A stretch of 38,467 nucleotides of DNA from UBA8752 sp036159995 (GTDB lineage Bacteria; Bacteroidota; Bacteroidia; Flavobacteriales_D; Sanyastnellaceae). The stretch lies in assembly GCA_036159995.1 (NCBI GenBank), contig JAYYEI010000016.1, positions 1 to 38,467 on the forward strand, in the 5' to 3' direction. The position numbers and the translations under genes are program-made. The notes beneath the pieces were generated by a model. It did no database searches, was not told the DNA's origin, and worked only from the letters and a program-made list of their open reading frames with translations. Shown piece after piece: positions 23,912-31,461 of this stretch; the first letter of the stretch is position 1; every line of letters starts with the position of its first letter.

Positions 23912-26257
23912 TCAGAACTTCATGTCCAAGCCGATGGACGGCAGGAACGGCAGCTGGTCCACCCGCTCGCCGGTGACCCGGTTGATGTAGAAGATGTTGG
24001 CGCGGGAGTACACATTGGTCACCGAGGCGTTCGCATCCAGCTCGATGCGCTCCCCCAGCTGGAACGTGCGACGCACGCTCAAGTCGAGGCGGTGGTACAC
24101 GGGCAGGCGGCCCGCATTGAGATCGGCGTAGACGATGCCGAGGTCAATCGGATTGCTGCTCACGTAGTTCTCGTCAATGCCTTCGGAGATGCCAATCGGC
24201 TGGAAATAGCCTTGCGTCTGCGTGAAAGGAAGGCCCGACCCGAGATTCCAGCGGGCGGACACCTCGGTCTTGTGCTGCTTGCCCACCTTCCGGGAGGCGA
24301 GCAGGTTGATGTTGTGGCGGCGGTCAAACACCGGATCGTACCACCGGAACCCGTCCCATCGGTCCACGTTGCCAAGGGAGTACACCACCCAGAGGTAGTT
24401 GAACTTGTCCTCGTATTTGACCACGAGGTCCACACCCTCCGCGCGGCCAGTCTCCACAATGAAGTCCTTGCGCTGGCTCTCCGGCACGCTGGCGAACTCG
24501 TAGGTGTCGGGGAAGAGTTTGTTGCGGTTCTGGTTCGTGAGCTGCGTGAACCACTTCGTGTAGCCCTCCACATTCACGTTGATCCGCTCGGTCAGGTCGA
24601 ATTCGAATCCGCCCACCGCATGGGCAGCGGTCTGCAGACTGTGCGTGATCTCCTGGACCTCCCCGTCCGGGCCGATGAGCTGGTCCTGGAGGTTCGAGGG
24701 GCCAGAGAGGAATCCGTAGAACAGGTTGACCACGTCCCGGTCGGAATTGGCGGAAATGAGGTTCTGGCTGTACAGGCCACCAGCGGCTTTCAGACGCAGA
24801 CGCTCCGACGCCTTGTACTTGATGCCGAGGCGGGGCTCCGGCCTGAACTCGGCGAGCGAGCTGTAGTACTGGATGCGAAGCGAAGGATTGACGATCCAAG
24901 GGCCGCGCTGCCGCTTGTAGTCGAAGTAACCGGCAAGCTCGGTGGTGTTCTCGGCCTGCTCCACGGACACCCCGAGGGCATTGAACGTCCGGAAATCCGT
25001 CCGGAGTCCTACGGCCTGGATTCCGTAGCGCGCCTCGTCGTCTCCGAGGACATACTTGAAGTTGAGCCCGAAGTTGAAGCCGTTGACCTGGCTGAAGCGG
25101 TCCGGCAACCCTTCCTCGCGCAAATCGATCCGGTAGCGGGAGCTTGCGAAGTTGCCCTTGATGAGCACCGCGCTGCCCGTGGGCACCACGATGAACTGGC
25201 CTCCGCCACCCACGTTGCTCCAGTCGAGGTTGCTCAGCGCCTGGTAGCTCACATCGTCGTTGAAGGAGAAGCCAAACAGACTGGCCCGGCTGCCTGCGCC
25301 ACCGGCGAAGGTGAGCTTGCCGTAGAGGTCGGTGAAGTTGAACGGCAATCCCTCCTCGTCGATGTAGCTGTAGAGCACCTTGGAGCTTTGCTCGAGGTAG
25401 CTGCGCTTCCCGCTGAGGATGAAGGACGTGCCCCCGCCCCGTTCATTGCGCTTGCCGAGCGGCCCTTCGATCAGGAGCTTGCTGCCGAACGGACTGGCCC
25501 CGATCCGGCCGCTCAGACCGGCGAGGCTACCGTCCCGGGTCGAGATGTCCATGATCGAGCTGATTCGCCCGCCATACCGTCCGCTGAAGCCGCCGGTGTA
25601 GATGTCCGCGTTGGAGATGATGTCTGTGTCAAAGACGCTGAACAGGCCAATGCTGTGGAAGGCATTGTAGATGATCATGCCGTCCAGCAGGACCTTGTTC
25701 TGAACGGGTGAGCCACCGCGGATGTAGAGCTGGCCGCCTTGGTCCCCTGTCGAGACGAAGCCGGGCAGGGTCTGCAGCACCTGCACGAGGTCCGGCGTGC
25801 CCCCGAGGCTGGGAATGCGTTTGATGTCCGCCGGCTGGATGGATTCGACCGACATGCGGACGGTATTGAGCTGTTCGCCCCGTTCCGTGGAAATGACCGC
25901 GCTCTCCAGCTCGATGAGACCAGCCTCGAGCGTGATGTTCTGGGTCAACACCCGGTCATCCCGCACCACCACTTCCGTCCGGAAGGGCTTGTATTCGACA
26001 CTGGAGACGACCAGCGTATAGGTACCAGCAGGCACCTTGGACAAGCTGTAGTAGCCTTGGATGTCCGTGGAAACCCCGTAGGTCGTGCCTTCGAGGACGA
26101 CCGCGGCGAACAACACCGGAGCGCCGTCCTGCTCGGCCCGGACAAAGCCCTTCACCGTTCCCTGGGCGAGCACCATGCCTTGCCATCCGAGGAGGGCGAG
26201 CACCATGCACCAGCCCCACCGCGACGGCCTTGACGACCGGGGAGTCCATCCTTGCAT
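23912..26257 (-). CDS. TonB-dependent receptor with N-terminal carboxypeptidase-regulatory-like domain
   Basis: This 781-residue outer-membrane protein has, in order: a signal peptide (about 1-32, ending MVLAQ), a carboxypeptidase-regulatory-like domain (about 34-115), a plug domain (about 120-235, with GTPDLVQVLQTLPGF and LYIRGGSPVQNKVLLDGM) and a 22-strand-type barrel ending in the aromatic terminus DMKF. The TonB/ExbB-driven uptake substrate is not evident. No SusD partner lies next to it, so a polysaccharide-type SusCD pair is unlikely. The start at ATG 26257 has a TACCTTCG box 4 bases upstream. The frame upstream overlaps the helicase end and is rejected. The helicase gene ends 25 bases upstream on the same strand. 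The stop abuts the stop of recN. Confidence 0.92.
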   Translation of the reverse strand: MQGWTPRSSRPSRWGWCMVLALLGWQGMVLAQGTVKGFVRAEQDGAPVLFAAVVLEGTTYGVSTDIQGYYSLSKVPAGTYTLVVSSVEYKPFRTEVVVRDDRVLTQNITLEAGLIELESAVISTERGEQLNTVRMSVESIQPADIKRIPSLGGTPDLVQVLQTLPGFVSTGDQGGQLYIRGGSPVQNKVLLDGMIIYNAFHSIGLFSVFDTDIISNADIYTGGFSGRYGGRISSIMDISTRDGSLAGLSGRIGASPFGSKLLIEGPLGKRNERGGGTSFILSGKRSYLEQSSKVLYSYIDEEGLPFNFTDLYGKLTFAGGAGSRASLFGFSFNDDVSYQALSNLDWSNVGGGGQFIVVPTGSAVLIKGNFASSRYRIDLREEGLPDRFSQVNGFNFGLNFKYVLGDDEARYGIQAVGLRTDFRTFNALGVSVEQAENTTELAGYFDYKRQRGPWIVNPSLRIQYYSSLAEFRPEPRLGIKYKASERLRLKAAGGLYSQNLISANSDRDVVNLFYGFLSGPSNLQDQLIGPDGEVQEITHSLQTAAHAVGGFEFDLTERINVNVEGYTKWFTQLTNQNRNKLFPDTYEFASVPESQRKDFIVETGRAEGVDLVVKYEDKFNYLWVVYSLGNVDRWDGFRWYDPVFDRRHNINLLASRKVGKQHKTEVSARWNLGSGLPFTQTQGYFQPIGISEGIDENYVSSNPIDLGIVYADLNAGRLPVYHRLDLSVRRTFQLGERIELDANASVTNVYSRANIFYINRVTGERVDQLPFLPSIGLDMKF

Positions 26258-26261
26258 GCCG

Positions 26262-26269
26262 CGAAGGTA
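26262..26269 (-). promoter_or_regulatory. Candidate -7 box of the TonB-dependent receptor gene
   Basis: On the minus strand this reads TACCTTCG, a TANNTTYG match, followed by CGGC and ATG 26257. It lies in the 25-base gap after the helicase stop, so the receptor could be transcribed apart from the helicase. Confidence 0.5.
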
Positions 26270-26282
26270 ACATGGGGAAGTT

Positions 26283-28718
26283 CTAGCCCGTTGCACGCGC
26301 CATACGCTTGATTCTCGCCTCGAGCTGCTCGCTGGAAAGCTTCTCCCGCAGCCGATCGACGAGGATGGGAAACGAGAAAGGCGTCGGGCGTTCCGGATGG
26401 GTGATGACCCATTTGCCCGCATTCAACCGATCCAGGACCTCGCGCAGCCGGTCGAACTCGATCTGATGGTGGGTCATTTCATCGAAGGCCTGTCGATACA
26501 GCAGGTTGACGGGGTCATGGTCGGCGAGCACATCGAAGAGCAGGGAACTGGACCCCTGGAGGTGTCGGTCCTTCACCGGCTGACCCGGGTAGCCGCGGAA
26601 GACGAGACCGGCAATCACGGCGATGTCCCGGAACTGGCGCCGGGCCAATTCGGCCCCATTGACCGTCGCCTCGAGGTCATCCATCAAGTGGGCAGTGCTG
26701 AACAGGTCGCTGTCGAACGCCTCGGTGATGGGAATGGGCTGGTCGCTCAGCAGCTCGAAGCCATAGTCGTTGTAAGCCATCGAGAAGGTCATGGGCCGCA
26801 GCAGACTCATGCGGTACGCCATGAGCGCAGCAACCCCTTCGTGGACCATCCTGCCCTCCATCGGGAACACGAACAGGTGGTGGCCCTCCCGGCTCTCCAT
26901 GACCTCCATCAGCACCTGGCCCGAGACGGGCAGATGACTCCGCTCCGATTGGAGCTCGAGCATGGGTGTGAGGCGCTCCAACTCGGGGCTGATCCGGCGG
27001 CCATGGGCATAATCGTCGAGGGTCTCCCGCAGGATGCGGCTGACCATCGAGGTCCAGGGCAAGCGTCCCCCCTGCCAGGTCGGGATGCGCCCCTTGGGCG
27101 ATTTCGCCGGCTTCACCTGTGCGACAAGGTTCTTGAACCGGATGAGCTCGAGGCATCGCCCACCAAACCAAAAGACGTCCCCGGGATTCAGGCTGCTCAC
27201 GAAATACTCCTCGACATGGCCGACGAGTCCCCCACTCCTCCATTTCACGGCGATCATGGTGTCGCCCACGATGGTGCCGATGGACATCCGGTGGCGGCGG
27301 GCGGCCCGGCGGTCCACGATCCGGTAGACCCCGTCTTCGCCTTTCTCCACCCGGTTGAATTCGTCATAGGCCGCAAAGGCCCGCCCCCCGGTCGTGACCA
27401 TGGCCAGGACATCCCCCCACTCCTGCTCGTCCATGGTGGCAAACGCGTGGGTCGTCAGGATGCGCTCCCGCAAGGCCTCCGCCCGGAATCCATCCCCGAC
27501 CGCCAGCGTGCACAGGAACTGGACGAGGACGTCAAACGACCGGATCATGGGTCGTCGCGGCTCGATTTCACCCGTTTCCACCGCCTTGCGGAGGGCCGCC
27601 GCCTCCAGGAGCTCCAGCCCGAACGTGGGCAGGAAATGGATCTTGCTTTCCGCACCCGGTTGGTGTCCGCTCCGGCCCGCGCGCTGCACGAAGCGGGCCA
27701 CCCCCTTCGGTCCGCCGATCTGGACGATGGCCTCGACCGGACGGAAATCGACTCCGAGGTCCAGCGAACTGGTGCAGACCACCGCCTTGAGTCGCCCATC
27801 GTACAAGGCGTCCTCGACCCAGAAACGCAACTCCTTGCTGATGCTCCCGTGGTGCAGCGCAATGGCCCCCGCCAGGTCGGGGTTGGCCGCCAGGATCTTC
27901 TGGTACCAGATTTCAGACTGCGACCGGGTGTTGGTGAACACCAGCGTACTGGCGTGGCCCCGGATGATGTCCACGACCTGATCGAGGAGCTGAACCCCGA
28001 GGTGTCCCGACCACGGCAACTTCTCAAAAGCCTCCGGCATGAGGCTGTCCACGGCGATGCGCTTTTCGATGGCCGACCGGATGATCCGGGCGTCCTTCAG
28101 CCGGTCCAGACCGACCAAGGTCTCCATCGCCTCGTCGAGGTTTCCGATGGTCGCGGAGATGCCCCAAACCCGCATGGACGGGGACAAGGCCTTCAACTGG
28201 GCAATGGCCAACTCGACCTGCACACCCCGCTTGTTCCCCAGCAGGTCATGCCATTCATCCACCACGATGGCGCTCAGGCCTCCAAACCGCTTCTCCCCCC
28301 CTTTCTTGGCCAGCAACACATGCAGGCTTTCCGGGGTGGTGATCAGGATTTCCGGCATGCGGCGGTCCTGCTTCTGCTTTTGGGCGGAGGGCGTATCTCC
28401 GGTGCGGACCTCGACCGTCCAGCCGTTGTCCAGGAAGTCGAGAAGGCGCGATGCCGAACCGTGGATTTCCTTGGCCAGCGCCCGGATCGGCGTGATCCAC
28501 AGCACCCTCAGTCCCCCCGCTGTGCCGCCGTGGACAGTGGCGGGAACGAGGCAACTGTAGGTCTTTCCGCTTCCCGTTGGGGCATTGACCAACCCATCAC
28601 CCCCGGATGCGAAATGATCCCATGTCTCGGACTGGAAAGGAAACGGAGCCCACCCCCGATCCTCGAAGAAGGCGGCACCGGACCCGGAGATGTTGACATG
28701 CTTTGGCGGACGTTCCAC
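26283..28718 (-). CDS. Ligase-associated DNA damage response DEXH box helicase (Lhr-like)
   Basis: This 811-residue superfamily 2 helicase has motif I APTGSGKT (about 46-53), motif II DEWH (154-157), motif III SAT in RVWGISATIGN and motif VI QRAGRSGH. A long C-terminal region (about 400-811) contains the winged-helix and Lhr-core parts. It matches the family usually found next to an ATP-dependent DNA ligase, a ligase-associated exonuclease and a metallophosphoesterase, thought to act in double-strand or damage repair. None of these partners is visible here. The start is GTG 28718, as no ATG lies before the conserved DRGWAPFPFQ. The secreted helical-repeat gene is divergent, with 47 bases between starts. 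Confidence 0.9.
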   Translation of the reverse strand: MERPPKHVNISGSGAAFFEDRGWAPFPFQSETWDHFASGGDGLVNAPTGSGKTYSCLVPATVHGGTAGGLRVLWITPIRALAKEIHGSASRLLDFLDNGWTVEVRTGDTPSAQKQKQDRRMPEILITTPESLHVLLAKKGGEKRFGGLSAIVVDEWHDLLGNKRGVQVELAIAQLKALSPSMRVWGISATIGNLDEAMETLVGLDRLKDARIIRSAIEKRIAVDSLMPEAFEKLPWSGHLGVQLLDQVVDIIRGHASTLVFTNTRSQSEIWYQKILAANPDLAGAIALHHGSISKELRFWVEDALYDGRLKAVVCTSSLDLGVDFRPVEAIVQIGGPKGVARFVQRAGRSGHQPGAESKIHFLPTFGLELLEAAALRKAVETGEIEPRRPMIRSFDVLVQFLCTLAVGDGFRAEALRERILTTHAFATMDEQEWGDVLAMVTTGGRAFAAYDEFNRVEKGEDGVYRIVDRRAARRHRMSIGTIVGDTMIAVKWRSGGLVGHVEEYFVSSLNPGDVFWFGGRCLELIRFKNLVAQVKPAKSPKGRIPTWQGGRLPWTSMVSRILRETLDDYAHGRRISPELERLTPMLELQSERSHLPVSGQVLMEVMESREGHHLFVFPMEGRMVHEGVAALMAYRMSLLRPMTFSMAYNDYGFELLSDQPIPITEAFDSDLFSTAHLMDDLEATVNGAELARRQFRDIAVIAGLVFRGYPGQPVKDRHLQGSSSLLFDVLADHDPVNLLYRQAFDEMTHHQIEFDRLREVLDRLNAGKWVITHPERPTPFSFPILVDRLREKLSSEQLEARIKRMARATG

Positions 28719-28752
28719 CCTGCAATAATCCCGCGAATCCCCTTCGTGTTCC

Positions 28753-28760
28753 TACCTTTC
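28753..28760 (+). promoter_or_regulatory. Candidate -7 box of the signalling locus
   Basis: This reads TACCTTTC, one base from TANNTTTG, 5 bases before ATG 28766 in a 47-base divergent gap. It is weaker than the boxes at 9272 and 12358 but at the same distance from the start codon. Confidence 0.4.
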
Positions 28761-28765
28761 CGGAC

Positions 28766-29554
28766 ATGAAAGGAAACCTGCACCTCTTTTCCCTGTTGGC
28801 TCTCGTCTTCGCCCTGTTCAGCTCCATCTCGGACGCTGAAGCCCAGGACCCGAAATACAGCCGGATGCTCGAAGACCTCGTCGATGAGAAATACGAGCGC
28901 GTCCTCTTCCGGGCCATCGGGTTCACCGAGAAGGACAACACCAAGAAGCACCCGGAGCCGTACGGATACATGGCGCGTGCCTACCTCAAGATTCACCAGA
29001 GCGATGACCCGGAGCTCAAGGAGAATTACCCCAAGGCCCTGAAGGAGAGTCTGAAGTACTGCACCAAGTTCATCAAAAAGGACAAGGAGATGGAGTACGT
29101 GCCAGACCAACTTGACTTCATCGAGGAGCTTCGCGCCGAGACCATTGCGCAGGCCGACACCGAGATGGATGCTGAGAAGTACACCCGGGCAAAAAGCCTC
29201 TACAACTATCTGACGAAACTGGACAAAAGCGACCCCGCCGCCTACGTGATGCTCGGCCTGGCCAATTACTACGCCAGAGCGACCCGCGACGCCACCGAGC
29301 AGTGGGGTGTCGCCATCGAGCTGATGGGCAGCATGACCGGACGCATTCCGGCCAGCGAGGAGATTGAGAATTTCCGGGACGAGCCCTTGACGGAATCCAT
29401 GGAGAACCTGCTGAAGACCGGCATCATCCGGGCCTCCGAGCAACTCGACGCCGACGGACAGCGCACCCAGGCCATCGAACTGTTGGAGAGCGGACTGCCC
29501 ATCTTCGAAGGCGACCGCAGCTTCATGGTGACCTACGGATCCATCGTCGGCTGA
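28766..29554 (+). CDS. Secreted helical-repeat (TPR-like) protein of unknown function
   Basis: This 262-residue protein has a clear signal peptide (about 1-27, ending DAEAQ) and no lipobox, so it is likely periplasmic. The rest is alpha-helical with TPR-like pairs. Examples are EKYERVLFRAIGFTE, PYGYMARAYLKI, AAYVMLGLANYYARA and QAIELLESGLPIF. I recall similar proteins in other Bacteroidota, all without assigned function. Its stop overlaps the ATG of the receiver-histidine kinase by one base (TGATG), which couples their translation. That suggests a functional link, for example as an extracytoplasmic partner or target of the pathway, but the kinase itself has no membrane segment. The start is ATG 28766. 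A longer frame from 28703 has no better start. Confidence 0.72.
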   Translation: MKGNLHLFSLLALVFALFSSISDAEAQDPKYSRMLEDLVDEKYERVLFRAIGFTEKDNTKKHPEPYGYMARAYLKIHQSDDPELKENYPKALKESLKYCTKFIKKDKEMEYVPDQLDFIEELRAETIAQADTEMDAEKYTRAKSLYNYLTKLDKSDPAAYVMLGLANYYARATRDATEQWGVAIELMGSMTGRIPASEEIENFRDEPLTESMENLLKTGIIRASEQLDADGQRTQAIELLESGLPIFEGDRSFMVTYGSIVG

Positions 29555-30702
29555 TGAAGCACGAGGGTGGCGCTTCCTTTCCGGACCAGAGGAGCCACCC
29601 CCTGTTGGACCGGAATTCCGAGACCCCCCTCGACCTCCTGCACCTGGAGGACAACGACATTGACGCCACCATCTTCAAGGGCGCCGCGGCCCAATGCCGG
29701 CGCAACCTGGAGGTTCGCCGCGTCGAAACCCTCGCTGAATTCAAGGAGGCCCTAGCCGCCCGCTCGCCAGACCTGATCTGTGCGGACCACCTTCTTCCCG
29801 ACGGCAGTGCGGCGGAAGCCCTCAGCCTTCGGGACAAACTGAGCCCGCAATCCCCCTTCATCGTCATCACCGGTGCCGGCGAGGAGGAAGTGGCCGTCGA
29901 CTATATGCGAAACGGCGCCTCAGACTACCTGTCAAAGCGGCGTCTGGACCAATTCCCCCTCGCCCTCGACAACGTCCTCGACGCCTACCGGAATCGGGCC
30001 CTGCGCCACATTGCCGAGCAGGAAACCGAACGCCTCAATGGCGAACTGCTCGCCTTGATCCGCCACGTGGAAGGCGAGCGCGATGAAGAGAAAAGAAGCC
30101 TTTCCCGTGACATCCACGACCAACTCGGCCAGGAGCTGACCGCCCTGAAACTGGGGCTGTTCTGGATTGACCGGCAGCTCGGCATGGACGAAATGGACCG
30201 GGAAGGCACCCGAAGCAAGCTTCTCGAGCTGGTCGACCTCAACACCGAGATCATCCAGCAGGTCCGGAACATCGCCCGCGCCTTGCGGCCAGTCGTGCTC
30301 GACCAAGTGGGTCTCTCCGCAGGCATCGAAACGTTGGTCCAGGACTTCAACAAGCGCGAAAAGACCCTCTGTGGCGTACATATCAAGGACCTGCCCGACC
30401 TAGGCGAAGAAATGCGGACCGACCTGTTCCGCATTGTTCAAGAGGCCCTGACCAACATCGCGCGCCATGCCGAAGCGGACTTCGCCTATGTCCGTCTGTC
30501 GGCCCAGGAAGGCCAACTGGTCCTCGAAATCGGAGACAACGGCAAGGGCATGCCGGAAGGCGTCTCATCCGAGACCGCCGGTCTCGGCATGGTCGGCATG
30601 CGTGAGCGCGTTCGGAGCCACAAGGGCTCGTTCCACGTCAGTTCACAGACCGGGGGAGGCACCTCCATGCTCGTGACGATGCCCCTGACCACAAAGCCGT
30701 AA
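29554..30702 (+). CDS. Receiver-histidine kinase (N-terminal REC, HisKA_3/HATPase)
   Basis: This 382-residue cytoplasmic protein has no membrane segment. An N-terminal receiver domain (about 25-148) has an intact phosphorylation site: acidic pair Glu32/Asp33, acceptor Asp78 in CADHLLPDG, Thr106, Lys128. A coiled linker (about 150-182) leads to a HisKA_3 dimerisation domain with phospho-acceptor His188 in SRDIHDQLGQELTALKL, then a HATPase domain with LTNIARHA (N box) and DNGKGMPEG (G1 box), as in the NarX/DegS group. A receiver before a kinase usually means that an upstream kinase or phosphotransfer protein feeds it. It is coupled to the secreted helical-repeat gene (TGATG) and 9 bases precede the NarL-type regulator, its probable target. 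Confidence 0.92.
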   Translation: MKHEGGASFPDQRSHPLLDRNSETPLDLLHLEDNDIDATIFKGAAAQCRRNLEVRRVETLAEFKEALAARSPDLICADHLLPDGSAAEALSLRDKLSPQSPFIVITGAGEEEVAVDYMRNGASDYLSKRRLDQFPLALDNVLDAYRNRALRHIAEQETERLNGELLALIRHVEGERDEEKRSLSRDIHDQLGQELTALKLGLFWIDRQLGMDEMDREGTRSKLLELVDLNTEIIQQVRNIARALRPVVLDQVGLSAGIETLVQDFNKREKTLCGVHIKDLPDLGEEMRTDLFRIVQEALTNIARHAEADFAYVRLSAQEGQLVLEIGDNGKGMPEGVSSETAGLGMVGMRERVRSHKGSFHVSSQTGGGTSMLVTMPLTTKP

Positions 30703-30711
30703 ATTCCCGCC

Positions 30712-31380
30712 ATGGAAAAGAAAACTGTGGTCCTGTGCGACGATCACAACATCGTCCGCGCCGGCCTCCGCCAGATTGTCGAATCCTTCGGAGATTTCGA
30801 AGTCCTCGATGACGTGGCCAGCGGAGAAGCCCTCTTCCCCCTGTTCCGAAAGCAGACCCCGGACATCCTCCTGCTCGACATCAGCCTTCCCGGCCGCAGT
30901 GGGCTGGAGGTCCTGAAGCAAATCCAGTCCCTGTACCCGGAGGTGGCCGTGCTCGCGCTGAGCATGTACCCCGAGGATCAGTTCGCCATCCGGATGATCA
31001 AGGCCGGCGCCCGGGGCTACCTGCACAAGGACAGCGCTCCGCAGATCCTGAAGGATGCCATGCGCACCATCGTGGAGGGCAAGCAGTACATCAGTGCCGA
31101 ATTGACCCGCCTCATGATCGAGGAGATGGCCAAGGACGACAACGACCTTCCGCACAAGAGCCTGTCGGACCGCGAGTATGAGGTTCTCCTCTACATCGGA
31201 GAAGGCAAGACGATGACCGAGATTGCCAATCAGCTCAGCCTGAGCATCAAGACGGTCAGCACGTACCGGAGCCGGATCCTCGAAAAGATGAGGCTGAAGA
31301 GCAACTCCGACCTCGTCAAGTACATCCTGCTCCACGACCTCTCCCCGGGAGGGAGCGACCCCGTGCACAAGGTGGACTGA
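30712..31380 (+). CDS. NarL/FixJ family response regulator
   Basis: This 222-residue regulator has an N-terminal receiver domain (about 5-122) with Asp10/Asp11, acceptor Asp56 in LLLDISLPG, Ser84 in the Thr position and Lys106. The C-terminal LuxR-type helix-turn-helix (about 150-215) contains LSDREYEVLLYIGEGKTMTEIA and SIKTVSTYRSRILEKM. Both parts are complete, so it should dimerise and bind DNA when phosphorylated. The preceding HisKA_3 kinase is the typical partner of this subfamily. The start ATG 30712 is 9 bases after the kinase stop. The kinase stop overlaps a TAAATTCC box (30700-30707), one of the loose -7 candidates. Targets are unknown, and the SpoIIE-type gene follows after 81 bases. 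Confidence 0.94.
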   Translation: MEKKTVVLCDDHNIVRAGLRQIVESFGDFEVLDDVASGEALFPLFRKQTPDILLLDISLPGRSGLEVLKQIQSLYPEVAVLALSMYPEDQFAIRMIKAGARGYLHKDSAPQILKDAMRTIVEGKQYISAELTRLMIEEMAKDDNDLPHKSLSDREYEVLLYIGEGKTMTEIANQLSLSIKTVSTYRSRILEKMRLKSNSDLVKYILLHDLSPGGSDPVHKVD

Positions 31381-31461
31381 CAGGGCCATCGGACGAATCC
31401 CACCCCATCGCATCCACCACGACCGACACGGAGTGAGCCGGCGTCTTGCCATCTTGAGGAC

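Noticed and set aside
26397..28769. A 790-codon open frame on the plus strand, opposite the DEXH helicase
   Set aside because: It is antisense to a gene with all helicase motifs. The translated product is Gln/His/Arg/Pro-rich with no domain, as expected for a GC-rich shadow frame.
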